Shown: positions 44,450 through 53,762 of the stretch, one piece after another | Numbering within the stretch: the first letter of the stretch is position 1 | Layout of the letters: every line of letters begins with the position of its first letter | NCBI RefSeq assembly: GCF_900541275.1 | Contig: NZ_UQJH01000001.1 | Location: 62,001-126,000 of the forward strand | Source: an uncultured Porphyromonas sp. | GTDB lineage: Bacteria; Bacteroidota; Bacteroidia; Bacteroidales; Porphyromonadaceae | Direction: 5' to 3' | DNA length: 64,000 bases | Position numbers and translations under genes: made by a program | Notes under the pieces: model-generated | The model's input: the letters and a program-made list of their open reading frames with translations, nothing else | Databases searched by the model: none | What the model was told of the DNA's origin: nothing

Positions 44450-45706
44450 TTACTTTTCGTCCTCAAGGGTGTGGACAATGAGACCGGAGCGAAGCTTCGG
44501 CTCAAACCAAGTCGCCTTGGGGGGCATGATATTGCCGGTGTCAGCGATCTTCATGATCTGTCCCATAGTCACAGGATAGAGTGCCAGGGCCATGATCATC
44601 TCACCACTATCGACACGGCGCTGAAGCTCCTCGAGACCGCGAAGCCCACCGACGAAGTCGATGCGGTTACTGGTCCGGAGGTCACCAATTTTGAGGATGT
44701 CCTCGAGGATCAGGTTACTCGATACCGTCACATCCAGGATGCCGACAGGGTCGTTGTCATCGTAGGTGTCGGGCTTGGCGGTGAGGGAGTACCACTGACC
44801 ATCAAGGTACATACTGAAGTTGTGGAGCTTATTGGGGTGGTAGATCTCCTTTCCCTTACACTCTACATCGAAGTTCTCCTCCAGCTTCTTGATGAATTGC
44901 TCCTTCGTCAGTCCATTCAGGTCCTTGACTACACGATTGTAGTCCATGACGTGCAGGTGGCTGGCGGGGAAGACAACTGCCATGAAGTAATTGTACTCCT
45001 CCTTGCCGGTGTGATTGGGGTTAGCCTCAGACCTCTCCTTACCCACACGAGCAGCAGCGGCAGAGCGGTGGTGGCCATCAGCAATATAGAGCGCAGGCAT
45101 TTTACCAAACTCTCTCGTGATGGTCTCAATGTCTCTGTCATCGCTGATGACCCAGAAGGTGTGGCGGAAGTCCTCCGGAGGAGCGACGAAGTCGTACTCC
45201 GGCTCAGTCTTGCGGTACTTGTCGATGATCGCTTGCAGGTCTGCATTGTCTGGGAATGCGAGGAAGACAGGCTCCATATTCGCATTGAGGACATTGACGT
45301 GCTTCATACGATCATCCTCCTTGGCCCTGAGCGTGAGCTCATGCTTGCGGATGACGTTATTGAAGTAGTCGTGTACGTAGGCACCTACCACAAAGCCGTA
45401 CTGGGTACGGTCGCCCATAGTCTGAGCGTAGAGGTAGTAGCATGGCTTTTCATCCTGTACCAGCCAGCCTTCCTTGACAAACTTGTCCTTCTGCTCACGA
45501 GCCGCGGTATAGACCTCGGGGTCGTGCTCATCCTTACCAGCGGGGAAATTGATCTCCGGGCGGATGATGTGGTAGAGGGACATCGGATTGCCCTCAGACT
45601 CCTTGCGAGCCTCCTCCGTGTCGAGGACGTCGTAGGGACGTGAGCTGACCTTGGTGACCAGGTCCTTGGGAGGGCGCCAGCCCTTAAATGGTTTTACTGT
45701 AGCCAT
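44450..45706 (-). CDS. DUF1015-family protein
   Basis: 418 residues. The start ATVKPFKGWRPP, SSRPYDVLDTEEAR and the central PALYIADGHHRSAAAARVG motif are DUF1015 hallmarks. No catalytic role is established for the family. In Bacteroidales it is often next to serA and serC, as here (20 bp after serA), which hints at a link to serine metabolism. Soluble, no signal peptide. Confidence 0.9.
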   Translation of the reverse strand: MATVKPFKGWRPPKDLVTKVSSRPYDVLDTEEARKESEGNPMSLYHIIRPEINFPAGKDEHDPEVYTAAREQKDKFVKEGWLVQDEKPCYYLYAQTMGDRTQYGFVVGAYVHDYFNNVIRKHELTLRAKEDDRMKHVNVLNANMEPVFLAFPDNADLQAIIDKYRKTEPEYDFVAPPEDFRHTFWVISDDRDIETITREFGKMPALYIADGHHRSAAAARVGKERSEANPNHTGKEEYNYFMAVVFPASHLHVMDYNRVVKDLNGLTKEQFIKKLEENFDVECKGKEIYHPNKLHNFSMYLDGQWYSLTAKPDTYDDNDPVGILDVTVSSNLILEDILKIGDLRTSNRIDFVGGLRGLEELQRRVDSGEMIMALALYPVTMGQIMKIADTGNIMPPKATWFEPKLRSGLIVHTLEDEK

Positions 45707-45726
45707 TATTATGGGGATAGTAGTGG

Positions 45727-46665
45727 TTACTTATTGACTTGGAACTTTACCTCACCTTCGCTGAAGAGGGCAACGATCTGATGGGCAGCAGCAAGGCCGG
45801 CATTGATATTGGCCTCGACAGTCTGAGCACCCATCTTCTTGGGGGTGGAGAAGTATCGATCTCCCAGCTTCTCGCGATACTCTGCATCCATGTCGGGCAT
45901 GATATCGGTGAGATACTTGAGGTCCTCGCGCTCCTGCAGGAGCGCGAGAAGTCCTGCCTCGTCGATGATCTCCTTGCGCGCAGCGTTGAGGAGGACACCG
46001 CCCTTGGGCATATTCTTCACGAGATCATAGTTGATGGATCCCTTGGTCTCCGGTGTGGCGGGGAGGTGCAGGGAGACGATGTCACAGGTCTTGTAGAGAT
46101 CCTTCACGTTGGTGAAGTTGGTGACATCCTCGTACTCTTTGGGGGAGCGCTCCTTGCCCTGCTCGAAGAAGGGCTCGAAGCAGTATATCTCCATACCGAA
46201 GCCGCGTGCAATACGAGCAGCGCAGCGGGCGGTGTGACCAAAGGCGTGGAAGCCGATCTTCTTGCCCATCAGCTCGCTCCCGGACTTGCCATTGAAGCGA
46301 TTGCGTGCTGCGAATACAAGCAGACCGAAGACGAGCTCTCCGACAGCATTCGAGTTCTGTCCAGGAGTGTTCTCCACGATCACGCCCTTCTCCTTGGCAT
46401 ACTGGGTGTCGATGGAGTCGTATCCAGCACCGGCGCGGACGATCACCTCCAGCTCCTTGGCGGCGTCGATCACCTCCTTGGTGATCTTGTCACTGCGGAC
46501 GATGAGGGCATTGGCGTCAGTGACTGCCTTCAGCAGCTCGTCTTGGCTTTGGTACTTCTCTAGCACCTCGAGCTTGTAGCCGGCATCCTCCACGATCTTG
46601 CGGATTTGTGGTACTGCAGCGGAGTTGAAGGGCTTCTCTGTAGCTACTAATACTTTCTTAGTCAT
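45727..46665 (-). CDS. serA: D-3-phosphoglycerate dehydrogenase, short form
   Basis: 312 residues, without the C-terminal ACT domain. VRAGAGYDSIDTQYAKEKGV and NTPGQNSNAVGELVFGLL fit the catalytic fold; the NAD loop reads GFHAFGHTARCAARIA and the Arg/Glu parts INYDLVKNMPKGGVLLNAAR are present. The position of the usual catalytic His is KKMGAQT, a variant I recall from other Bacteroidetes SerA. It oxidises 3-phosphoglycerate as the first step to serine. It is 22 bp downstream of serC. Confidence 0.92.
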   Translation of the reverse strand: MTKKVLVATEKPFNSAAVPQIRKIVEDAGYKLEVLEKYQSQDELLKAVTDANALIVRSDKITKEVIDAAKELEVIVRAGAGYDSIDTQYAKEKGVIVENTPGQNSNAVGELVFGLLVFAARNRFNGKSGSELMGKKIGFHAFGHTARCAARIARGFGMEIYCFEPFFEQGKERSPKEYEDVTNFTNVKDLYKTCDIVSLHLPATPETKGSINYDLVKNMPKGGVLLNAARKEIIDEAGLLALLQEREDLKYLTDIMPDMDAEYREKLGDRYFSTPKKMGAQTVEANINAGLAAAHQIVALFSEGEVKFQVNK

Positions 46666-46687
46666 TGTGATATCAGGCTATCGTGAG

Positions 46688-47761
46688 TTAGAGGATCTCC
46701 TTCTCAAAGTCCTGCATGCACTTAACGAGTGCCTCCACGCTGTAGAGGGGTAGTGCGTTGTAGAGAGAGCAGCGGCATCCACCGATAGAGCGGTGACCCT
46801 TGATGCCCTCCATACCTCTCTTCTTGGCGAAGTCAAAGAATGCAGCCTCCTTGTCCTTGTACTCGTCGGCGAGGACAAAGTCTACATTCATCAGAGAGCG
46901 ATCCTCCTTCCTAGCTACGCCACGGAAGACCTTAGAGCGGTCGATCTCGTCATAGAGCACCTTTGCTCTCTCCTTAGCTCTTCTCTCAAGCTCATCGAGA
47001 CCACCGATCTCCTTGAACCACTTGAGCGTCTGCTGCATCACGTAGATCTGGAATACAGGGGGCGTGTTGTAGGAGTCGGCGTGATCAACGTGGGTCTGGT
47101 AGTCGAGGATCTTCGGGATAGCGCGACCGGTCTTGCCGAGGGCGTCCTTACGTACGATCACAAAGGTGACACCGGCGGGGGCGATATTCTTCTGTGCACC
47201 ACCATAGATGCAGATGTACTTGGAGAAGTCGATGTGACGGGTGAAGATGTCAGAGGACATATCAGCGATCAGTGGCACACCAACCTCAGGATCCTCACGC
47301 AGCTCCGTACCATAGATGGTGTTGTTGGAGGTGAAGTGGAGGTAGTCGTACTCGTCCGGTGAGAGCTTAGGGAGCTCGGGGTAGAAGGTGTAGTTGGCAT
47401 CACGGCTGCTGGCGACAACCTCAGCATCGCCGACTACCTGAGCCTCCTCGATAGCCTTGTGGGCCCAGTTGCCGGTATCGACATAGGCAGCCTTTTTCTT
47501 CAGGAAATTGACCGCGTGAGCATAAAACTGCAGGCTGGCACCTCCGCCGAGGAAGAAGACCGTGTGTGTATCAGGGATCTCAAGCACCTCCTTGAAGAGT
47601 GCTGTGGTCTCAGCGAGCGTGTCTTGGAAGGTCTTGCTACGGTGGGAGATCTCGATCAGGGAGAGATCTGTGCCGTTGTAATTGAGTACCGCACGAGCGG
47701 CCTCCTTGATAACACCCTCATCCAGGATACATGGTCCTGCAGTGAAATTGTGCTTTTTCAT
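46688..47761 (-). CDS. serC: Phosphoserine aminotransferase
   Basis: 357 residues, class V PLP aminotransferase. NFTAGPCILDEGV at the start, FFLGGGASLQFYAHAVNFL, and YGGAQKNIAPAGVTFVIV with the PLP lysine are diagnostic. It makes phosphoserine from 3-phosphohydroxypyruvate and glutamate. First gene of serC-serA-DUF1015, with a TATCTTTG box 60 bp upstream. A serB gene is not in the window. Confidence 0.96.
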   Translation of the reverse strand: MKKHNFTAGPCILDEGVIKEAARAVLNYNGTDLSLIEISHRSKTFQDTLAETTALFKEVLEIPDTHTVFFLGGGASLQFYAHAVNFLKKKAAYVDTGNWAHKAIEEAQVVGDAEVVASSRDANYTFYPELPKLSPDEYDYLHFTSNNTIYGTELREDPEVGVPLIADMSSDIFTRHIDFSKYICIYGGAQKNIAPAGVTFVIVRKDALGKTGRAIPKILDYQTHVDHADSYNTPPVFQIYVMQQTLKWFKEIGGLDELERRAKERAKVLYDEIDRSKVFRGVARKEDRSLMNVDFVLADEYKDKEAAFFDFAKKRGMEGIKGHRSIGGCRCSLYNALPLYSVEALVKCMQDFEKEIL

Positions 47762-47820
47762 GACGATTGTAAAGTTGCTTTGAAAAGTGATTGAATGTTG
47801 TTCTTGTTACTCTTATGGTC

Positions 47821-47828
47821 CAAAGATA
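47821..47828 (-). promoter_or_regulatory. -7 box upstream of serC
   Basis: TATCTTTG on the minus strand; -33 element unclear. The rest of the 47762-48005 gap shows no gene. Confidence 0.5.
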
Positions 47829-48005
47829 TGTATTATTTTTGAAGTTAACACGGATTTGTAGGTATTTTTCTTCATACTCGCCTTCTCTGTTCATTACAGA
47901 AGGGTTTTATCCCTGTGCGATCGTTTCCCGAGGAGTGAGGTATGAAGCTTTTTCCCTTGATGTAATCCGCTAGCTCTTACCTGCAATTTTGCAGCTACAG
48001 AAGTG

Positions 48006-49487
48006 TCAGAACTGGAAGTAGATAAAGGGCTGTACGCCAGCGCTCCTGAACTGCGTGAGGATCACTAATACTGCTGCAAAGAGTAGTGTCTGAGCCCAGA
48101 GGGGAGCTCTAGCTACGCTGCCCTGGAGCGACGCCCGCCACCTGTCTGGGCAAAAGTGAAGCAAGAAGCCAGTGACGATGAGAGCTGTCACCATCCGATA
48201 TCCCGCAAAGAATTGTGGTATCACCTCAGGGTGGAACTCCTGCGTGATCATCGTCAGCATATCCCACACACCATTGATCGACCCCATACGGAAGAAGATC
48301 CACGTGAAGCAGACGAAGTGAAAGGTGATGATCACGGAGACGATCCGCCATACCGGGCTCATCTCCTCTCCTGTGCGACCCAGTCTGGGGAAGAGTCCTA
48401 TGAAAAACTTATGTACCGCCAGCGCCACTCCGTGCATAGCGCCCCAGAGGACGAAGCGGATATTAGCTCCGTGCCACAGCCCTCCAAGGAGCATGGTGAT
48501 GAGGAGGTTGATGTAGGTACGGATCTTCCCTTTCCTATTCCCTCCCAGCGAGATGTAGACGTAGTCCCTCAGCCAAGAGGAGAGAGAGATGTGCCAGCGT
48601 CGCCAAAACTCTGTGATCGTGGCCGACTTGTAGGGGAAGTCAAAGTTGGTATTGAAGTGGTACCCCATCCAGAGTGCCAGTCCGATGGCGATGTCGGAGT
48701 AGCCGGAGAAGTCGCAGTAGATCTGCAGCGCATAGCCGTAGACACCCATTAAGTTCTCAAACCCGCTGTAGAGCAACGGCTGATCAAAGACACGGTCGAC
48801 AAAGTTTAGCGATATATAGTCTGAGATCACCCCTTTCTTAAGCAGTCCACAGAGGATCAGAAACAGTCCTCGACCGAAGTCATCCCGACTCACCCTAGGG
48901 ATCCTGTAGATCTGCGGGATGAAGTCGACCGCTCGGACAATCGGGCCGGCTACCAGCTGCGGGAAGAAGGATATGTAGAATAGGTAGTCAATCCATCGCC
49001 TGAGCGGCTCTATCTTTCCCCGATATATGTCGATCACATAGCTTAGGGACTGAAAGGTAAAGAAAGAGATGCCCACAGGCAGGAAGATGTCAAAGTGACG
49101 CCCCTCCGGTGTCGCTCCGAAGAGTGGAGCAAAGGAGTCGTAGAGGAAATTCGTGTACTTGAAGTAGCAGAGCAGTCCGAGGTCGAGGAGCAGGCTGAGG
49201 ATCAGCCAGCACTTCTTTCCCGACCAGCTTTCGCTCCGTGCTATCTGCCGACCAATGATGAAGTCTGTCGTCGCTAAGAGGATTAGGAGGACAAAGTAGA
49301 CTCCGCTGGAGAGATAGTAGAAGTAGAGGGAGAAGAGCACCACCCAGATCGTCCTCGGGAGATGGCGCTTGCGGAGCAGATAGAATACCGGGACAAAAAG
49401 GAGGAAGAGGACCAGGAAAAGACCGCTATTGAAGAGAAGTGGGGAGGTCGGGTCGTAGCTCAGTAACCCTATGATTTTTTGCCACAT
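48006..49487 (-). CDS. MBOAT-family membrane O-acyltransferase (AlgI/DltB-like)
   Basis: 493 residues with about ten membrane segments. FDIFLPVGISFFTFQSLSYV, FFPQLVAGPI, FWRRWHISLSSWLRDYVYI and the catalytic His in GGLWHGANIRF (about His337) are the family motifs. These enzymes pass an acyl group, usually acetyl, across the membrane to an extracytoplasmic glycan. The two SGNH hydrolase genes directly upstream (8 bp and then 5 bp apart) are typical partners that complete the transfer. The target polymer is unknown. Confidence 0.92.
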   Translation of the reverse strand: MWQKIIGLLSYDPTSPLLFNSGLFLVLFLLFVPVFYLLRKRHLPRTIWVVLFSLYFYYLSSGVYFVLLILLATTDFIIGRQIARSESWSGKKCWLILSLLLDLGLLCYFKYTNFLYDSFAPLFGATPEGRHFDIFLPVGISFFTFQSLSYVIDIYRGKIEPLRRWIDYLFYISFFPQLVAGPIVRAVDFIPQIYRIPRVSRDDFGRGLFLILCGLLKKGVISDYISLNFVDRVFDQPLLYSGFENLMGVYGYALQIYCDFSGYSDIAIGLALWMGYHFNTNFDFPYKSATITEFWRRWHISLSSWLRDYVYISLGGNRKGKIRTYINLLITMLLGGLWHGANIRFVLWGAMHGVALAVHKFFIGLFPRLGRTGEEMSPVWRIVSVIITFHFVCFTWIFFRMGSINGVWDMLTMITQEFHPEVIPQFFAGYRMVTALIVTGFLLHFCPDRWRASLQGSVARAPLWAQTLLFAAVLVILTQFRSAGVQPFIYFQF

Positions 49488-49495
49488 GGGATGTG

Positions 49496-50728
49496 TTAGT
49501 TGATCATTACGCGGGAGCCGAGGTAGCGCTTATAGTCCTTAGCGAGAGCATCGGCTATGGAGTTTCCGAGGGATTTATAGCCCTCGGTGGTGAGGTGGAT
49601 CCGGTCACCCTGGAGTAGCCCCTCGGAGACTAATCTGTCTGCTCCTCTCTCCCCGCCGAATATTTCGAATGTATCGATGTATCCAACGCCCAGAGCCTTT
49701 GCCTCCTCTACTATGGAGCGTGAGACCAGCTTGACATTGGGATTAGAAGCGGTCAGACCTCGACGGCGGGAGACATAGCACATGACCGGAGTGGATAGGA
49801 CGATTTTAGCCTCCGGACAGCTTTTTCTCAATTGGTCGACAAGGCTTCTCACAGACGCCCTTACCGCTGATGAGTTGACACGCCCCATAGCATCGTTGGT
49901 ACCGAGGGAGAGGATGATCAGGTCCGGCTTCAGCTTAGACAAGGAGCTGGTAAAGTGATCCTTCAGGTAGGTCTGGTAGGTAGCCCCATTGTGTCCCAGA
50001 GTATGCACGGTCACGCCCGGAGCCCGACTCTCTAGGCTCGCACCATAAAAGGTCGCTCCTGCCGGGATCACCAGCTTAGTAGATGTGACGCTGCGCTTAA
50101 GGTCGAGGGTATCCGTCTCGCAGAAGCCTGCGGTAAGGAGGGAGAATGGGCGTCGAGGCGAGTTGGACCAGTCTCCGGAGAGGGAGAAGGCTCTGTCATT
50201 GGGACTATGGAATACGATTACCCGGTCAAAACGGATCCCATCGCTCGTGGAGAGAGTCACCTCCTGAGGTCTGGAGACGATAGACCGCATCTCAATCCCT
50301 GTGGGACCTTCGCCTGCATAGGATCTGCGGGTGATCTGATCGGTGGTATATGTGCCCCGTCGTCCTTGTAGCCTCATATGGCGTGGCTCATTAGTACCCA
50401 GTATCCGGTAGGGGGCGATCAGTCCCGGTCCGGAGAGCCCAAACTGTCGGCCGAAGTATTCCCTGATCGGCATCGTGAAGAAACCCGCCTGTACATGCGA
50501 GTCGCCTAAGTGCAGGACGATGGTATGATCATCTCCGCCAGGTGTCGAGCATCTCTGCCATATGGGATCAAGGTAGCCACGAGGTGCTATCACCCGTACT
50601 GCACGCTCTTGTCTGTAGAGGTCATGCTGAGACTCCTGCTGAGCCTTCAGCAATGCCCCTGAGCCGAGCAACAACGGAACGATTGCCTGGAGTAGTAGGA
50701 AAAGGCGGATAGAGTAGTGAGACCGCAT
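49496..50728 (-). CDS. Secreted SGNH/GDSL hydrolase, partner of the MBOAT protein
   Basis: 410 residues with an N-terminal signal or anchor (LFLLLQAIVPLLLGSGALL). Block I is VLHLGDSHVQAG (Ser77), the glycine block is near FGLSGPG, the Asn block is ILSLGTNDAMG, and the Asp-His pair is in DRIHLTTEGYKSLG. All catalytic residues are present. It may transfer or remove acetyl groups on a surface glycan. Gene order places it between a second SGNH protein and the MBOAT protein. Confidence 0.85.
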   Translation of the reverse strand: MRSHYSIRLFLLLQAIVPLLLGSGALLKAQQESQHDLYRQERAVRVIAPRGYLDPIWQRCSTPGGDDHTIVLHLGDSHVQAGFFTMPIREYFGRQFGLSGPGLIAPYRILGTNEPRHMRLQGRRGTYTTDQITRRSYAGEGPTGIEMRSIVSRPQEVTLSTSDGIRFDRVIVFHSPNDRAFSLSGDWSNSPRRPFSLLTAGFCETDTLDLKRSVTSTKLVIPAGATFYGASLESRAPGVTVHTLGHNGATYQTYLKDHFTSSLSKLKPDLIILSLGTNDAMGRVNSSAVRASVRSLVDQLRKSCPEAKIVLSTPVMCYVSRRRGLTASNPNVKLVSRSIVEEAKALGVGYIDTFEIFGGERGADRLVSEGLLQGDRIHLTTEGYKSLGNSIADALAKDYKRYLGSRVMIN

Positions 50729-50733
50729 AAACT

Positions 50734-52284
50734 TCAGATGGAGTCCTTCTTTGCTGTGCCTTCTTGAGGAAATGTGGTCGGAGAGCTACTCTGCTGCTTC
50801 AGGGTGTCACTCTTGGCTTCTGCGCACTTTGCTCCCTTGCTTTTTGTCGGGAGGAGTGATTCCTCTAGGGGAGCCTCAGCTACCTGACGAGTCACTTGAC
50901 CAATGGGACTCTCCACCAGGTCTTGTACCAGTCGCTTGGAGATCTCTCGACCACCTGCAGAGCTGAGGTGCGTATAGTCCTTTGCCGCCCAGCCCTTCGA
51001 CACAAAGCTCCGTATCCCGCCCATCGATCGTATGGTGCCATAGGTATTGAAGAAAAGGGCGTGGTACTTCTTTGCTAATCGCTCCTGTATCTCTACCATT
51101 CGTGGCACGCCGGGAAGTGTGTAGACTTCGCCGTCATACTTCTGACCTCGGTCGGAGATAGAGATAATCAGGAAGATCGCCTCAGGATAGATATCATGGA
51201 GACATGAGAGCACCCGATCCATCCCCTTGTAGTAATAACCATAGTCATTATGGACGTCCTTGGGACTTACCACGTTGAGTCCATAGGAGAGGACGATCAA
51301 GTGGTAAGGTCGGATGCGATGGAGGTCCTCTGAGAGACTTAGGGAGACTGCCCCCAGCTGTAGACCAGAGGAGCCTCTCAGGCTCATATTATCCACTCGT
51401 ACGCCTCTGTCTCCGTCCATACAGATACCATAGAGTCTGCTGCTCTCAGCCTTGGAAAAGTCGAGACGAAGCGACGATACCTGTCGTCCCACTTTCACAC
51501 TATGCAGCCTGCCTCCCGTTGAGGGAAGAAGTATCTGCGTGGGTGCATCACCATTCACTGTGGAGCTTATCAGCAGGCTATCCTCCGATGTGTAGAGGAG
51601 AGTCGCTTGGTCGACCGGTTGCCTATTCTCGTAGATCACCTCTGCCTCGCCGACAGCCTGCTGGTAAGATCCTGTGATCAGGAAGTGGTTGCCACGCGGG
51701 TGCTTAAGGGCATTGTCATCCTCCCACGATCCTGAGAAGCGGTGCTTGATCGTCTGTCTAAAGCGTGCCGTGACGGATGTGAGCGGCACGTAGCCGACTC
51801 CTCCACCGCCATAGCGTGCCTGTAGAGCCTCGCGGAAGTGCTCGACTAATATATCTCCCTCGATGAAGGAGTCCCCGAGGAAAGCTACATTGACCTGGTG
51901 ATCTCCCGCTTGCGTGAGGGTCTCTCTCAGTCGAGTGAGTGCTGATCCATCCGAGTAGTCGATCAGTCCCGCGGGGAGCAGTCCGGCAGAGATCGGCTCC
52001 ATAACGCTGTCCACTTGCAGAGTGTCGGCTGTCACCTCGGCCTCCTCACGCTCGAGGCTGTCACGCCTCATCGCCTCTGCCAGCAGTGGGTCCTCTAGGG
52101 GTGTATCAGCCCCCTGAGCCACCTCTCCTCCCGGTGTGGGGAAGAGGTCGCTCAGAGGGTTGAACACCTTGACCCCAATGGAGGGAAAGAGCTCTCTGAG
52201 GGTAAGTGTTACCCCAAAGGCAAGTCCGGAAGCTGCGAGGAGGAGAAGTACGGACTTGAGTATCTGATGGTCTCCTCTACTCAT
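50734..52284 (-). CDS. Membrane-anchored SGNH hydrolase
   Basis: 516 residues. One N-terminal membrane helix (SVLLLLAASGLAFGVTLTL), a linker of about 80 acidic residues, then an SGNH domain: VAFLGDSFIEGD (Ser139), a glycine-rich YGGGGVGYVPL, LSYGLN as the Asn block and DYTHLSSAGGREIS for Asp-His. The last 50 residues are low-complexity and charged. It looks like an acetyl-transfer partner acting in the periplasm. It is 7 bp after nhaA. Confidence 0.82.
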   Translation of the reverse strand: MSRGDHQILKSVLLLLAASGLAFGVTLTLRELFPSIGVKVFNPLSDLFPTPGGEVAQGADTPLEDPLLAEAMRRDSLEREEAEVTADTLQVDSVMEPISAGLLPAGLIDYSDGSALTRLRETLTQAGDHQVNVAFLGDSFIEGDILVEHFREALQARYGGGGVGYVPLTSVTARFRQTIKHRFSGSWEDDNALKHPRGNHFLITGSYQQAVGEAEVIYENRQPVDQATLLYTSEDSLLISSTVNGDAPTQILLPSTGGRLHSVKVGRQVSSLRLDFSKAESSRLYGICMDGDRGVRVDNMSLRGSSGLQLGAVSLSLSEDLHRIRPYHLIVLSYGLNVVSPKDVHNDYGYYYKGMDRVLSCLHDIYPEAIFLIISISDRGQKYDGEVYTLPGVPRMVEIQERLAKKYHALFFNTYGTIRSMGGIRSFVSKGWAAKDYTHLSSAGGREISKRLVQDLVESPIGQVTRQVAEAPLEESLLPTKSKGAKCAEAKSDTLKQQSSSPTTFPQEGTAKKDSI

Positions 52285-52291
52285 CTATAAG

Positions 52292-53734
52292 TCACTTCTC
52301 TTCTAGGGTATGACTGGATTGGCCCCTGAGGTAAGCCTGATACTCTGGGCTGGCGGCACCACGTCCCTCCTTTACCTCCCTATTCAGGATAGTACGCATG
52401 TAGTAGTAAGCGATGAACCCGGAGATCAAGCTACCGAGCAGGATGCCGAGCTTGGCGTCATTGAGGTACTCAACACCGATATCGCCGAGCGATGCGGGGT
52501 ATGCAAGAGTCGCTACAAAGAGTGATACGGTAAAGCCGATCCCGGCAAACATACCCACGCCCAGCAGGTTTCGCTTAGTCATACCGGGAGGGAAGCTGAC
52601 CACACCAAGCTTTGTGAAGAGCCAAGTAAAGAGGAAAATACCGAGTGGCTTGCCGACCACGAGACCCAGCATCACTGCGAAGGGGACACCGCCTGCAAAG
52701 TCGCTCAGAGGCACATCGCCAAGGGCGATCCCGGCATTGGAGAAGGCGAAGAGTGGTAGCACGACATAATTCACGAAGGGGCTGATATTGACATTCATCC
52801 GCTGCACCGGACTCACCACCTTAGATGAGGTGTCGCGGATCTGAGTGAGTATGTCGAGCTGAGGAGCAGACATATAGACCCTATTCTTGCTATGCGACAC
52901 AGGGTAGGTGTCGAAGTGTTGCCTTGCCACATTGATCTGATCCATCAGATCCTTCGGTACACCCATCGGGACGTAGGGCACGCAGAAGGCAAGCAGGACA
53001 CCGGCGATCGTCGTGTGTATCCCACCATGGAGGAAGCAGAGCCACACGAGGAAGAACATAAGGTAGTAAAACCACTGCCTATACACCCCTTTCTGACCAC
53101 AGAAACGGGTGAAGATCAGCAGTACTGCAGCGATCAGCAGCGGGAAGACAGCCAGTCCCCCTGAGTAGAAGATCGCAATGACAAGGATCCCTCCGATATC
53201 GTCCACGACGGCAAGAGCCATCAGGAATACCTTCAGCGTCGTGGGGACACGGCTACCGAGTAGACCGAGAGCAGCAAGGGAGAAGGCGATATCTGTCGAC
53301 ATCGGGATGGCGGCTCCTCTCAGCACGGTGGAGTTGCCGCTCTCCACGAGAGCGAAGCAGGCGACCGGTACCAACATACCGCCGATAGCTGCAAGGACCG
53401 GTAGGTTTGCTGTCTTGAAGTCCGATAGTGATCCGCCCACCATCTCGTGCTTGATCTCCAGTCCCACAGAGAAGAAGAAGAAACACATCAGGGCGTCGTT
53501 GATAAACTCCCCTATATTCATCGTCCTCCCGTGGTGGCTAAAGACCTGCCAGTCTCCTATCTGGAGGTTGATCGGTGTAGTTAGGAAGGAGAAGTAGTAG
53601 TCACTCCATGGTGAGTTGGCTAAGATGAGTGCCAGCACAGTGGCACCGAAGAGATAGACAGCGGGATTGACCCCCTTGAGGAAGCCGAGCATCGAGTTAC
53701 CATCGCTTCGCCTATAGGAAGTGCGTTTAGTCAT
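52292..53734 (-). CDS. nhaA: Na+/H+ antiporter NhaA
   Basis: 480 residues with about twelve membrane segments. The ion-binding aspartate pair is in FLMALAVVDDIGGILVIAIFY, and FFFFSVGLEIKHEMVGGSL and AGIGFTVSLFVATLAY are family motifs. It expels sodium in exchange for protons. The C-terminal tail is hydrophilic. It sits between mrp and the SGNH/MBOAT cassette with gaps of 28 and 7 bp. Confidence 0.95.
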   Translation of the reverse strand: MTKRTSYRRSDGNSMLGFLKGVNPAVYLFGATVLALILANSPWSDYYFSFLTTPINLQIGDWQVFSHHGRTMNIGEFINDALMCFFFFSVGLEIKHEMVGGSLSDFKTANLPVLAAIGGMLVPVACFALVESGNSTVLRGAAIPMSTDIAFSLAALGLLGSRVPTTLKVFLMALAVVDDIGGILVIAIFYSGGLAVFPLLIAAVLLIFTRFCGQKGVYRQWFYYLMFFLVWLCFLHGGIHTTIAGVLLAFCVPYVPMGVPKDLMDQINVARQHFDTYPVSHSKNRVYMSAPQLDILTQIRDTSSKVVSPVQRMNVNISPFVNYVVLPLFAFSNAGIALGDVPLSDFAGGVPFAVMLGLVVGKPLGIFLFTWLFTKLGVVSFPPGMTKRNLLGVGMFAGIGFTVSLFVATLAYPASLGDIGVEYLNDAKLGILLGSLISGFIAYYYMRTILNREVKEGRGAASPEYQAYLRGQSSHTLEEK

Positions 53735-53762
53735 TTCGTTCTTGATATAGAGTATCTTGATG

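Noticed and set aside
44342..45643. A 433-codon plus-strand frame opposite DUF1015
   Set aside because: Shadow of the DUF1015 gene caused by its codon bias; it even covers that gene's terminator.
45739..46563. A 274-codon plus-strand frame opposite serA
   Set aside because: Antisense shadow without domain support.
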